Assembly (NCBI GenBank): GCA_964017185.1
Contig: OZ024876.1
Location: 14,943,726-15,007,725, forward strand
Length of the DNA: 64,000 nucleotides
Reading direction: 5' to 3'
Source: Rugalucina vietnamica
Lineage: Eukaryota > Mollusca > Bivalvia > Lucinida > Lucinidae
Position numbers and translations under genes: made by a program. This document shows positions 45,240 to 57,200 of this stretch, one piece after another. A model generated the notes under the pieces. That model was not told where the DNA came from. It saw only the letters and a program-made list of their open reading frames with translations, and did no database searches. Each line of letters starts with the position of its first letter. Position 1 is the first letter of the stretch.

Positions 45240-48200
45240 TGTACCTGCGGGATCTAAGTATGCCAATTTAATAGCCTCTGGGTCTTGGGTTATGTCTAAT
45301 GATGTGACGAGCCTATCAGGAGCTAAAATAAAGTCAACAGAACTTTCATGATTAAATACATTGAAGAATTCCATTTCTGAAATGTACGCAAATGCAAAAG
45401 TCGTGGAATATTTTTCGTTTTAAACGTATCCATTTAAACCGGGAGGACCTATTTGGTGACATTCATTTTTCAAGCTTACAATCCTTTTGAAATATTAGGA
45501 ACATAAACATCTACACTGAAAAAAAGGTTATAAGAGGCCACTTTTCAAACTCATTTTTTGTAACTAAGCCATGTTCAAAATTGCACGATTTTTAGTCTAA
45601 AGACGTGTCTTTCAAGTAAGTAAAGTTCCAAAGTGTTCAGAAATAATTTTCTTTCACTAAACGCGATTTTGGAGTAAAAATGCAAAAATTAATGTTTTTG
45701 AATAAAAAAAATTGATAAAGCACAACATTAATTGAAATTATGAGCGGGTGGCATCAAAGGGGCCCTTCCGGCTTGGAAAAACATCAAACATTCGAATTTT
45801 CTCTACTGGTAGACTTTCTGCGCATTTTTAAAAATCGCAAATTTTGAGATTTTTTGAAAAAAATCGTCAATGTGCCTCTTAAACATGTTAATCTCTATTA
45901 AATTTACTTGATGAAGCCTGGAAATGAGAGATATAACCCGAGTGAGCTATTTTAGACTATTTTCGAGGACAAACAGGTCACGGTTGACGCACACTTCCAG
46001 TTTCAATGCCAATTTTTAACGAACAAAATAGCGAAATTTATGGACGATTTTTTAAATTTTCAAAGTTTATCAGAGTCTATTATTATACCTTAATACTCGC
46101 TGAAAATTTCAATTCCATACTGCTGATAATAATGCAACCAGAGATGAACAAAGTTTGTATGCAAATTGCATACAAAAAACTGAATTCATGTTATTCATGT
46201 TGCTGTCTTCTTGCATGTACAAAACAGAAACGAAGATTCTTATTGCCGCAACACAACTGACTTAATTTAATCGTGCATCATGGTAGTCAGTAGCACTTTC
46301 AAAAAAATTAAAATGTAAAACACAACGTCATAATATGACATTTAATTTGATGATCATGAAGTGTGATTTTCAAAAAGAGGGTACCTTTACTCATGCTTTG
46401 ACTGTGTGAGACATATCACGCATTTTGGAATGCAGGCACTCTCAGAGCCTCTGTTAGACATTGGTTTATTAATTTGATCATGAATTTTAATTGATCGTAA
46501 TTTACTTTCTGAACTAGAAGAAAAACATGAGGTGGCCTCTTATAACTTTTTTTCAGTGTACAGTGTCGCTTTGGTGATTCTGGAATGCATCAATGATAAT
46601 AGTCACGAAGTCAGCATGTGTGCTTAGTTTTACTATATGACAGTGGAGCGTATGGGTGTATACTTTTCATTCAGTTGCTAATAGATTCTTATGAAAATAA
46701 TTCAATATTTAACTGAGCATACCAGTCATAGTCTTTGAAAGGGCTTGGTTCACAAATGGCCAAAAATGGCCCTGTACATATTTCTCTTGAAAAGCCTCCT
46801 AGTAGTAGACAATGATGGGGCACTTTCATAATCTACAATAAAAACTGTCAACATCATCAGCCTGTGTTGCTATGGCAACATGAAGATGAACCTATAGAAA
46901 TGATGAATTTTCAGGATTTTCATTGCAGAAAAGGTTAAATTATACATAACAAGACACTTATTTATTTGTAACATATTTGCTGGGCAAGTAAAAATATATG
47001 ACTTAACTTATAATATATGATACAGTCATGATTTCATGAATGTTGCCATGGTAACTGTATTAGTTCCTTTACTCCATACAGTAAGGATACGATCATTAAA
47101 ATATAAACCTTTTTTCAGATTTTGAGTTTGTGTTTTTCTATTGGTGTCTAGTTTTTTATTTAATACTATGAAATCTGACAGAAACAAGTAATGAAAAAAT
47201 GCAAATACTCATCAAAAAACTGTTTCCATGGAAACAAAAATTCTTTTAATTCAATATAATATATAACTGAGATTTATGATTTTGATTGTGTTTGAATATG
47301 CTTCTTACTTTTTTTTTATTTATCAAAGATTTATTTTATTTCAAGTCACTGTGCAAGCTGTTATCACAAACAGAAGACAGAATTGCCATGGCAATAAATG
47401 CACAAAAATGTAAAGTGGTTGCTAAGGCGTTGCTAAGGTAAACTTTCTATGAAGGGAATTTCCTACAACTATGAAATTTGCTATGGAGGAACAGTATTTT
47501 AGGCTCTTTCTTAACAGCAAATTTCACAGTTGTAGGGAATCTCCTTCTTAGAAAGTTCGCCTTAGCAACCACATAGCAACCACTTAAGATGTTTTGTGAA
47601 CTTTCCCCAGAATAATTTTCTAACAACCAAACGAAAAGACTTGTGCGTGAAACAGTAAAGCTAGCTTCTGAAACTGTGCAGACATCTTTGTTAACTTGTC
47701 ACACCTCTTATCATGACATGTTAGCATGACAATTACTACAATTACACATATGCACCCAGTGAAGACTCAAATTAGCATGTGCATGCGTGCAGGCTGATCA
47801 GAGTCATCACTGGGTGCTCAGTGTATAACATGAATGTTCCTAAGCGACCAATGAAGGCTCTGATCAGACTGTGCTGATGTGCAGGCTGATCGAAGTATTC
47901 GCTGGGTGCAAGTATGTGATGTAGGAAGTGTTTCGCCTCAGCTTATAAATTTTTATATCATTTTATACAATGACCGTGAGCTAACTTTGTTACCAGTTCA
48001 AACTGGCCCACAGATATTTTGTAACAGTTTGAAATTACTCTTCACATGTACAACCCTCGGAGTCTGATGAGTCTACTGTTTCTGGAACTTCAGCCGCATC
48101 ATCTAGATACTGTCCCCAGTCTTTAACACCGTACTTACTCTTAAACATAGACTGTCCTAGATACCAGAGTATGGCAGCAATATGTGAACAAGTGCCTACT

Positions 48201-51200
48201 GTTCTCGCACCGGCCCTGCATTTACAATACCATGCTTTAATATGATCACAGTCGTACTTGATCCAAACTAGATATGATTTGGCAGAAACGTGTCTACTTT
48301 GAAGTCTTACACGCAACAGACCGTCCTCCTCCTTAAACAGCTGGATATTACACTCACCACCGACAAACTCCTGTATATAGCTGCTACTTAGTTTTAACTG
48401 GTAGGTGCCCAAAGTTAGAAGCCTTAACATGGCGTCATCAAGATTAGGAAAGTTATCCAACCGACATTCTTCTGTGCCGACCCACTTCGTGCTACGCCGC
48501 TCCAGGTGTCGTTCTTCTACATACAGTTGGAGTTCATTTGACTGTTTTAACCGGTCTAACATTCTGGAGGCAGTGAGCTGATCCTCTTCCGAATCTTTGG
48601 TGGCATTGATCGGTGGCATATACTTATTTGATATGGCACACACTATTTTCACATAATCTCCAATGTAGGGTACTTGGCTCGTTGGTAAAATTCTGTCTAA
48701 ATACTTCCATCTCTTTATACGCGCATTCGCTGCCTCCACAACCCAGCGCACCTGCAAGAAGAAAATTATTTGTTGAGACTAAGTTCACAATCTCAGCAAA
48801 GGCTAAAACGACTATGCATATCACAAAGATCTATGCAAGTAAAGATGCTATTGAATTCTATCTAAGCAGCGAACAGCAAAGACGATGATCATCCTGCGTG
48901 GATGCAGTATAATCTGCGACTTTTTGTTTGCATAGGTAATAAGACATGTTTATGCTTGGCACAGCCCAATTTATGCAAACAGCATTCCCGTGTGCATTTT
49001 GCGACAGGTAAGTCTAGGTGTGCAGACCCAGGAAAAAGTGTTCATAAACTGGGTGGATATGGTTCATCGATCAGACAAGACGTATATTTGACAGTTAATA
49101 TAGTCAAAGTGTATATACAGTCGTAAGCTTAATCAGTTGAGATAAAAAGCTTACCTTTGTAACTAGACGACTAGTATTGGCTTCTTCTGTTGACATCTGC
49201 TTCTCTCCTCGCTTCATGAATGCTGGAATTTCAGCTTGTATACCAAGATCTTTCAGCAGAGCCACAGAGTCCCTGAAACCTCTGTCAACTACGAATATAT
49301 CACTTGGTTTAACCCAGTCTTTTATTTCCTCTATATTGTTGTTCATGATGTGGTTCAGAATTGATGCATCATTATTTTTCGCATCCGCAAAGTAAGGTCC
49401 CAGTACACTCACATAATAGCCAGTGGTTGACACTATTATCATCGGTTTCACAAGCGGTCGTCCCTTATGAACACTATAAGACCGTCTTTGAAATTGAAAA
49501 TTGTTACTCTTATTAATGTAAATATATGTACCATCCAGCACTAGAATTGCTTGTCCGTCATTTTCTGCAAGCAGTGATTGTGCTAGAGCACGGGTATGTT
49601 TATGAAGAACATCTTCTCGGGATACATGAGAGAATCCTAAATTGGATGGTACAAACTTCAACATCAGAACCTGTCGAACAGAATGTATAGCCCTACGGAC
49701 ACTTGCTTTGGATATTCCAAACAGTGTGGATAGAAACTTATTCGAAAGTCCAGATTTCATTTTGAATAAGAATAGTCCCAGGGTAGTTAATGATGTTCTA
49801 GCAGGTGTATTCCTGATATGAGGCTGTATATACTGGTATAAATCCATGAACTGTTCCTTACTGAGACCAGTCATATTAAGCAGATCTTCATCTGAATATG
49901 AATCTAAGCTGTCAAATGACATTCGCTTGGACGACGACTTTAAAGCCACTTCTCGAAGTTTGTTAAGAAGTTCAAGAATCGTTGTTCTGTTTAGATAACT
50001 GTGATCCATTGTTTTAAGCTGTGAGAGGACCGTTGGATCAAAACTGTCCAAGTTGCTATTTAAATGGGAAGGGCAGCATCTGCTGTCTGTAGTTATAAGT
50101 ATATTGTGTCTAAGCAACATGTCTATTCTCAACGTCTCGGGAACTACCACCAATCTGGGACCAGGTTTTTTGCAAACGAAACAATAAGCATGGCTTTTAC
50201 TGGCACATTTAATACTGAGCCTAACTGAAGGTGGACTTAGTGTCGACTTGAAGTTGCCATATCATCAGTGGAATTCACATTTTTCGCCACATTTTTCGCC
50301 TTAACGTTTGAACAGGATACTGACTCTTGATACGGATAGGCTGGACGGCTGCATTTTCCACATATGTAGTCAGAACGAGAACATTCTAGAAGAAAATTCT
50401 TCCGCAGGTATCTGATAAGATGCTGATTGACAGGACGTCTCTGATGAATCCTCAGCTTTTTGCTGCAGAGAACACATTTTGTGGGTGGCATGCTGTAAAA
50501 CAAAAACAAATATCAGGATAACATGTTCCTGAAAAGTTTACCCCCTTAAACCCCACGTTTTTATAGTAAAACTAGAGTTTACAGGGGTAAATCTATGTTC
50601 TTAATTCTTGATGTGTACCCACAATTAATGTTTTGAGCAAAAATATATAAATTATCATTTTTTTCCAATGAAATTTTCAATTTTGCTTTCGAAAAAGTAA
50701 AAATAGGCAATGAAATTCGCTATGTGATAAATATTTTTAAAATGTTCATGCATACATATACATGTAGTTTTGTATCTATAGTTGAATATAAAAATGTATG
50801 TATCATGTATGTGTAGGCAGATATATCGTTGCATATTCCTGTTTAACGACGTAGCAAGTTTACATGTGAGTAATAAACATAAATAATAGTTACATTTGGT
50901 CAAAACAGCTACTGGGTATGTCGATTTTTAAACTGCACCCCCTGACATATTGTCCATCCAGTCAACTGTACTCAAGGCATCTGTAAATACATGTAAAAGA
51001 AATCACATTATTATAATAAAAAATACCAATAAATAATTGAAAAGTACATACGCTCAGTTTATTTTGCGGGTGAAATAAGAATAAAAAAAAAAAAAAGAAA
51101 AAGAAAAAAAAAGGAAAGAAAAAAAATATTTCGCCTTTCGCGAGGATCGAACTCACGGACCTTCGCGTGCGAAGCCAGAGCTCTAACCACTACACTACGG

Positions 51201-54200
51201 AGTCTTACTACAATCATGGTGAAATAACTAATATACATCACATACCTATTGTTGAATGATTGTGTTTTTTGTCCGTTGCGTTATCCCAATTTTTTTTTTT
51301 TTTAACAATTATACGTGTATTTTTGTGTGGAATAATGCAGGACTGCTGAGATATGCCATACACAGGTGATTTACATCGTCTCCGTTAATTTTCCTATTCA
51401 TGTTTTGTGCCGTCTGCATCAATCGATCATCCCACGCTAAAATCGCATTTTTACAGGATAAAACCCGCAGTAAAAATATAACCAGGGAAAATAATACTTA
51501 CTTTTCATGAAATCGTTTAAACTGTCATCTGTAAATTACTAGAATACACATGCTTCAGATAATAAAACCCGTTTTATCGGTGTTGTCAATGACGCGGAAC
51601 TGTCAGTTGCACTTGCCAGTCAGAGTGACGTCCCTTGACTCATCCTTGTTTCGGCCGTAACTTTGGTTCGGAAAGCTCCGCACTAGACGCTGTTCGTTGA
51701 TGATAGGAGTCAAAGATCAAAGTCTTTGCGTTTTATGTGATTTGGTTGTGGCGTTACTCACAACATCGATGTATGTTTCATTATTTTGCCATCGAAATGC
51801 GTAATTATTATACGTCCCGATAAAATCTCACACACAAGCTCATTTCCGTTTTTGTTTTATTTGACAATGAAGTCCCGTCTGCGACACCTTGAAATTTTCA
51901 TCGAATATTCAACATGGCTTAGAGAAGTATTCCACAAAAAATGGTGATGTCGCATGAGGGACTTCATAATTTTATACTGCATTTTTTGCAGTAAATTATG
52001 GAAAAATGCTGATTTTCTGCCTACGCATGGTTCATCTGGGTATTATTTTTAGTCACTGAGAGAAATTTTTTGAGCTGCTTTTTGTTTATTTGTACAGACG
52101 AAAGACAGTGTTAGATAAAAATGAGGTCGCATTCATAAATAACATATCTTCACAAAATGGATATTTACAAGGCCTAAATCCCACATTCGTGAATTTTGCC
52201 CTTTCTTGTAGGATCTCGATCTGGCGTAGATATGAGAGATTTTGAAGTCCCCCGAACCATACTATTAGTTTATTTCCACTCTTTTCTCTGGAAAACATTA
52301 AGCTCACCCGTTGAGCATTTCAACTTCCGTCGCAATACAGCTATCGTGATGGCGTAACGAGTATATCATTCTCACGAGATCTGACATTATCTAATCTAGA
52401 GCATTTGAAGGCAGCATTGAATTGCGGGATCTAAACTTTATTTCATAACGCCTGACCCCCCCCCCCCCCCGCAAATACGCGTATTTTACAATTGCGCCGG
52501 TAGTGTTCGGAAACCTAATCTCTCCGGATCCGAAGTCCGGCGTACGACTAACCACGAGCGATGAACTAAAATGCATAGTTCTATATTGGTCAACAAATAC
52601 GTTGAAAATGCTACACAATGAATACATTACGAAAACAGACCCAAGCAATACACAATATTCTTTTCGTCTGTGAAAAAAAAAGATATGTTTCTACTGAAAT
52701 TTTTTTATGTTCTCTTATTTTGTGTTTAAAATATTGATTGTGGGTACACATTCTTACAAATATGAAACTTAGAAACTAAGAACTGATGCATAGTTTACAA
52801 AATCCCACTTCGCTGATGTCGCCGGGGCAGAAATCCAATGCTACACCACCTATAAGCCAAAGCGTCGACTCTCTGACGAAGCATGTGGGAGATTGTACTT
52901 ATGAGATACGTATCGGATATATGCTGTGCTATTTATAGAAGCTACCCATCATGTGATCTGCCAACCCGACCTTCTGACCACGGCAGATAATCTCGAAAGA
53001 ACGAAGACGCAATGATACATAACAACATGGTTATATAACATCCATGGCGAGTACCCGCAATCTATGTTTTGATTAAAAATAAGATAAATTGTATACTCCT
53101 GTATATCTCAATTTACTAAGAACTAAATAAAAATGGGGGTTCGAGTGGGGTATGCGTTCCATGGACATGTTTTCCTGATGCAATTATACCTGAGTTGTTT
53201 GATGCCATCATCATATTCTGCCTCAAGCGGCTCCACATCAATTTTACCGCCGTATTCCTCTCTCAGAGCCTTTGAGGTTTCCAAAAGAAAGTCTGCAGAA
53301 GAAGAATCGGGTATTAAAATACGTGCGAGAAGTTTTTAGTCAACGAACTCCGTGATGTTCACTCATCTTGTGAGCAAGTGATTCTACGAAATGTCTTACT
53401 GCACAGCATGATGATTGATCCAACATAACACGACACTTGACAAAATTGAATGCGGCGATTGGAAACCGTCCGGCATCGATTTGGCTGCAGCCTACAGCGA
53501 TACAATGAAGCCGTCGTTAGATATTAGCCACCTCGTGGGAAAACCAACAATGTGGTTTCCGAACAGGTCCGACACAAACCAGGCGCTAGACGCTTGAAAT
53601 TTTGGAGGTAAGAAGAAAAGGAATTGTACTATCCGAGTAGCGAAAACAAAGGCGCTGATCAGCTTCGCGGTTGCCGCGAAGCTGATCTGCGCCTTTGTTT
53701 TCGCCTATGCAGATTGTTGGTTTTCCCATGGGGCGGCTCAATTATTATGTTGCAACCAAATCGATCCGGCCTCCGCGCTCTATTTTATTTATGTGTCGTG
53801 TAATGTTGCATCAGTCTGCCATGTAAAAATCTAGGTAATATTTTTGTCTTCACTTGACTTATTCTTTGATGAGTCTCGATCCGATTCATCCTCACATGCA
53901 AACGCTTAATGAGTAGATCTTGGCTTGGACAGCTTCGACTGCAGATTATACTCACAGTAACACAGCCTTATTTATCGGTTGTTATGCCAATCTTTCCCGA
54001 GGCCCTCAAAGTATGTACAACGGAACTTATTATACAATACATGTATACAAATACAAAACCGTTAAGATTTAAGAACCCATCATGTGCAAATCGATCTTCT
54101 TTAGAAACAGCAAGAAAAAATCGCTTAAACAGGGGATCTGATAATGTTATGCTTATTACAATTATGAAAATGAGAATATGTACTATTGATATTCCCATGC

Positions 54201-57200
54201 TGATCACTGGGTTGCCTCCAAAAAGTTTTGCTGCTATTTATATGACAGTGAATAAGTACTATAATTGATTCTAACCTCTTGAGATGTCAACGGGAATGAA
54301 ATGTAACCTGTCTTGCTTCTTCAGAATGGCATTAATAAACGCCCTTGTCTTCTCACAGTTCCCACAACCCAGGTCGACCAGTAACAATGGCCCCGATACT
54401 CTGTTAATTATTTCCTGAAAAGTATATGAGCCGTGTGTACACTGCAAAGCTGATCAGCGCCGTTGGTTTTGTTACACAGATAGTGCAATTCCTATTCTAC
54501 TTAAATCTGATTTTCAAGCTTTGGCCTTCTTCTGTGACTGAACAGGCCGGTTGGTATGAAACCTGGTCGGAACCCCTGATCACCGGTTTTCTCGCGTTTA
54601 GGTAATACGGTCACTGTATAACAACGTGGTATGTAATCGGTATACTGTAAAGCTATAGGTCAGGGAGAACGAGTTTGGGCAGAGTTTCTGTGACCTTGTT
54701 GTCGACTAATACTGAGAGTACACACACCTTTGAAAGTCTGAGGTTTGGTTTCAGGTCTGACCTTAGAAGGATCGAAATGGATGAATCTTATATATGTAGT
54801 TATATATGTATTTTATTAACCATTTCAAGTCTAACACGAATATGTGCACTATCGCGTGGCATATTCGAACTGTATTTAATTTGCACGTGCCAAACCATTG
54901 ATTTGTCAGAATGTTTGGTCAAACTAAGGTCAGTGATTCTTATCAGTGTGGTACCTCCTAGACCAGATAGCTCAGTCGGTAGCCCGGATAGATCAGCCGG
55001 TAGCGCGTTTGGCTTCTGACTAGCTATGTTCCTCTGTCGTGCAGGTTCGAATCCCACTGGCGACGCCAGTAAAACTATCCATTATTGAAAAACAACTATC
55101 AATGGTTCCTGCAATGGAATGTACCAATGGTTTGACTGTCACCTTCAGGGCGCGGTGGTTTCACAGGGTATTTCCCGACCGAACGCCGAGAACTGCCCTG
55201 GCAATACAGTCAGCGTCTAAGAAGCAGAATTGCTTAGCTGAGTAGAAAGGACATCTATGCCTTAGATGTAAGAAGTCCCTAAATCTCAGTTTTGGGAGGA
55301 CGAAATTTTCATTTTATGACTATGGGGCTGAATTTGGCATTTTTGGGAGAAGAAATATATATACTTACGTTTACAAAACAGTTTGGCTGATTTAACAGAA
55401 TCCAGACAATGCAATAAAATATTTTCACAACCCACCCCACCTTTGGCAAAAATGAACCATTTGATTTTTAACTGATTTGCAGTCTTTGTCAGCAGCACTT
55501 TTCAAGCAAACAAATTTGGGCTTGTTTGTCATATGAATGCTAAACAATATCTACACATTGATTGTTTTTTGTTTTGTAATTTTAAGTTCATTTTGAAAGA
55601 AATGTTAGCTTAGTGCACAAGATCTTTAATTTATAATCTTATAGTTTATTTCTAGGTGTGTTCCCCCCCGGGACCCAGCATGCCCTTTCGTCAGTTTATG
55701 TGTTTTTCACATTTACACATCATATCAAAGTGGCATCCTGGGTCTAGGGGGGGAACAGGGTCAGTAAGGCGAAAATCTATAATTTCCTGAAATTTTCCAT
55801 GCACTAAAATAAGTACAGTTGTTATGGACAATTTTGAAGACATCAACTGTAGAATTGTAAACATTCACAGTCGTATTTCTTGTCAAACCGGTGTCAGTGT
55901 GAGTATATTTAGGTAATGTAGATGTATTTATAGAGATACAGTACATGTTCAAAAATAAATTTGCTTTCAATCTATGCTTATTGCATTAATGCTTAGAAAT
56001 GTGAATTCCACAATTAATGTTAAAATTTACATAAAGTATGTCATTGACAATCAAAACATGCAAGACCACAAAAATAATGAAGACCTAGGCATTTCGTCTT
56101 TGAAAGTGGCATATTTGTCAATTAGGGAGTCTCCCAATCTAAAGCATAGATGTCCTTCCTAGCTTGACGTCTATCTCCAGTAAGAAGGATATAGACATTC
56201 ACTGCACTTCGTTTCTTAACATGTAAAATCTACATGGTGTGAGTGAATGAATGGAAAGTCTTATATGAGCCGCCGTATGGGAAAACCAACAATCTGCAAA
56301 GGCGAAACCAAAGGCGCAGATCAGCTTCGCAGTAACTTCCGTCGTCGTCCGTCGTCGTCCGTCCACAATTTCAAAAAAAGAATATTTCTGAAGCTAGTTG
56401 GCCGATCTTGATCAAATTTAATGTGAACCATAATTGGGTTGGGGGATTGATGGCATTAGGTTTTGGAGCAGATTGTATCAAAATTGTGGTTTCCATGGCA
56501 ACAGATAGGTCCCATAGACTTACAATGGGAAAAACTAAAACAATCTTCTTCTCTGAAACCACTAGGCCCATAGCTTTGATATTTGGTATGTAGCAATGGC
56601 TAATGGTCCTCTACATAAATTGTGCCATTCATGCCCCTGGGGTCAAATTTGGCCACGCCCCGGGGGTCGATAGTCTCCATAGACTTACTATGGGAAAAAA
56701 ATTAAAAAATCTTCTTCTCTGAAATCACAGGACCCACAGCTTTGATATTTTGTATGTGGCAATGGCTAATGGTCCTCTACATAAATTGTGCCAGCCATGC
56801 CCCTGGGGTCAAATTTGGCCACGCACCGGGGGTCGATAGTCTCCATAGACTTACAATTGGAAAAACTAAAAAAATCTTCTTCTCTGAAACCACTAGGCCC
56901 ACAGCTTTGATATTTGGTATGTAGCAATGGCTAATGGTCCTCTACATAAATTGTGCCATTCATGCCCCTGGGGTCAAATTTGGCCACGCCCCGGGGGTTG
57001 ATAGTCTCCATAGACTTACTATGGGAAAAAAATTAAAAAATCTTCTTCTCTGAAACCACAGGGCCCACATCTTTGATATTTTGTAGGTGGCAATGGCTAA
57101 TGGTCCTGTACATAAATTGTGCCAATCATGCCCCTGGGGTCAAATTTGGCCACGCCCCGGGGGTCGATAGTCTCCATAGACCTACAATAGGAAAAAAACT

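Larger units (their letters stand above)
48035..50491 (-). mobile_element. DDE (DDE_Tnp_4-type) transposon gene with SWIM zinc finger, nested in intron 5
   Basis: Three coding blocks lie in one intron of the EgtD-like gene, in the same orientation: 50237-50491 (84 aa, zinc-finger-like), 49155-50225 (transposase core) and 48035-48751 (end of core plus SWIM). The intron between the last two has canonical signals (AAAG|GTAAGC, CTTGCAG|GTGCGC) and joins in phase 0. Catalytic candidates are D207 and D290 of block 2 (counted from 50153) and E in VRWVVEAANARIK at the start of block 3. The fold resembles PIF/Harbinger-related transposases; the SWIM finger is unusual for them. No clear terminal inverted repeats were found, so element ends are unknown. 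Long open frames suggest recent activity or selection, apart from one frame break between blocks 1 and 2. Confidence 0.85.

Noticed and set aside
44961-45374. 137-codon minus ORF with CLSVCLSV and RPSVRPSV runs
   Set aside because: Only its first part is a real exon (45245-45322); the rest reads through the microsatellite.
51137-51207. tRNA-Ala gene
   Set aside because: A and B boxes are present, but acceptor pairing is poor and a T/C-rich SINE tail follows.
55039-55245. 68-codon ORF
   Set aside because: Inside a tRNA-derived SINE body.
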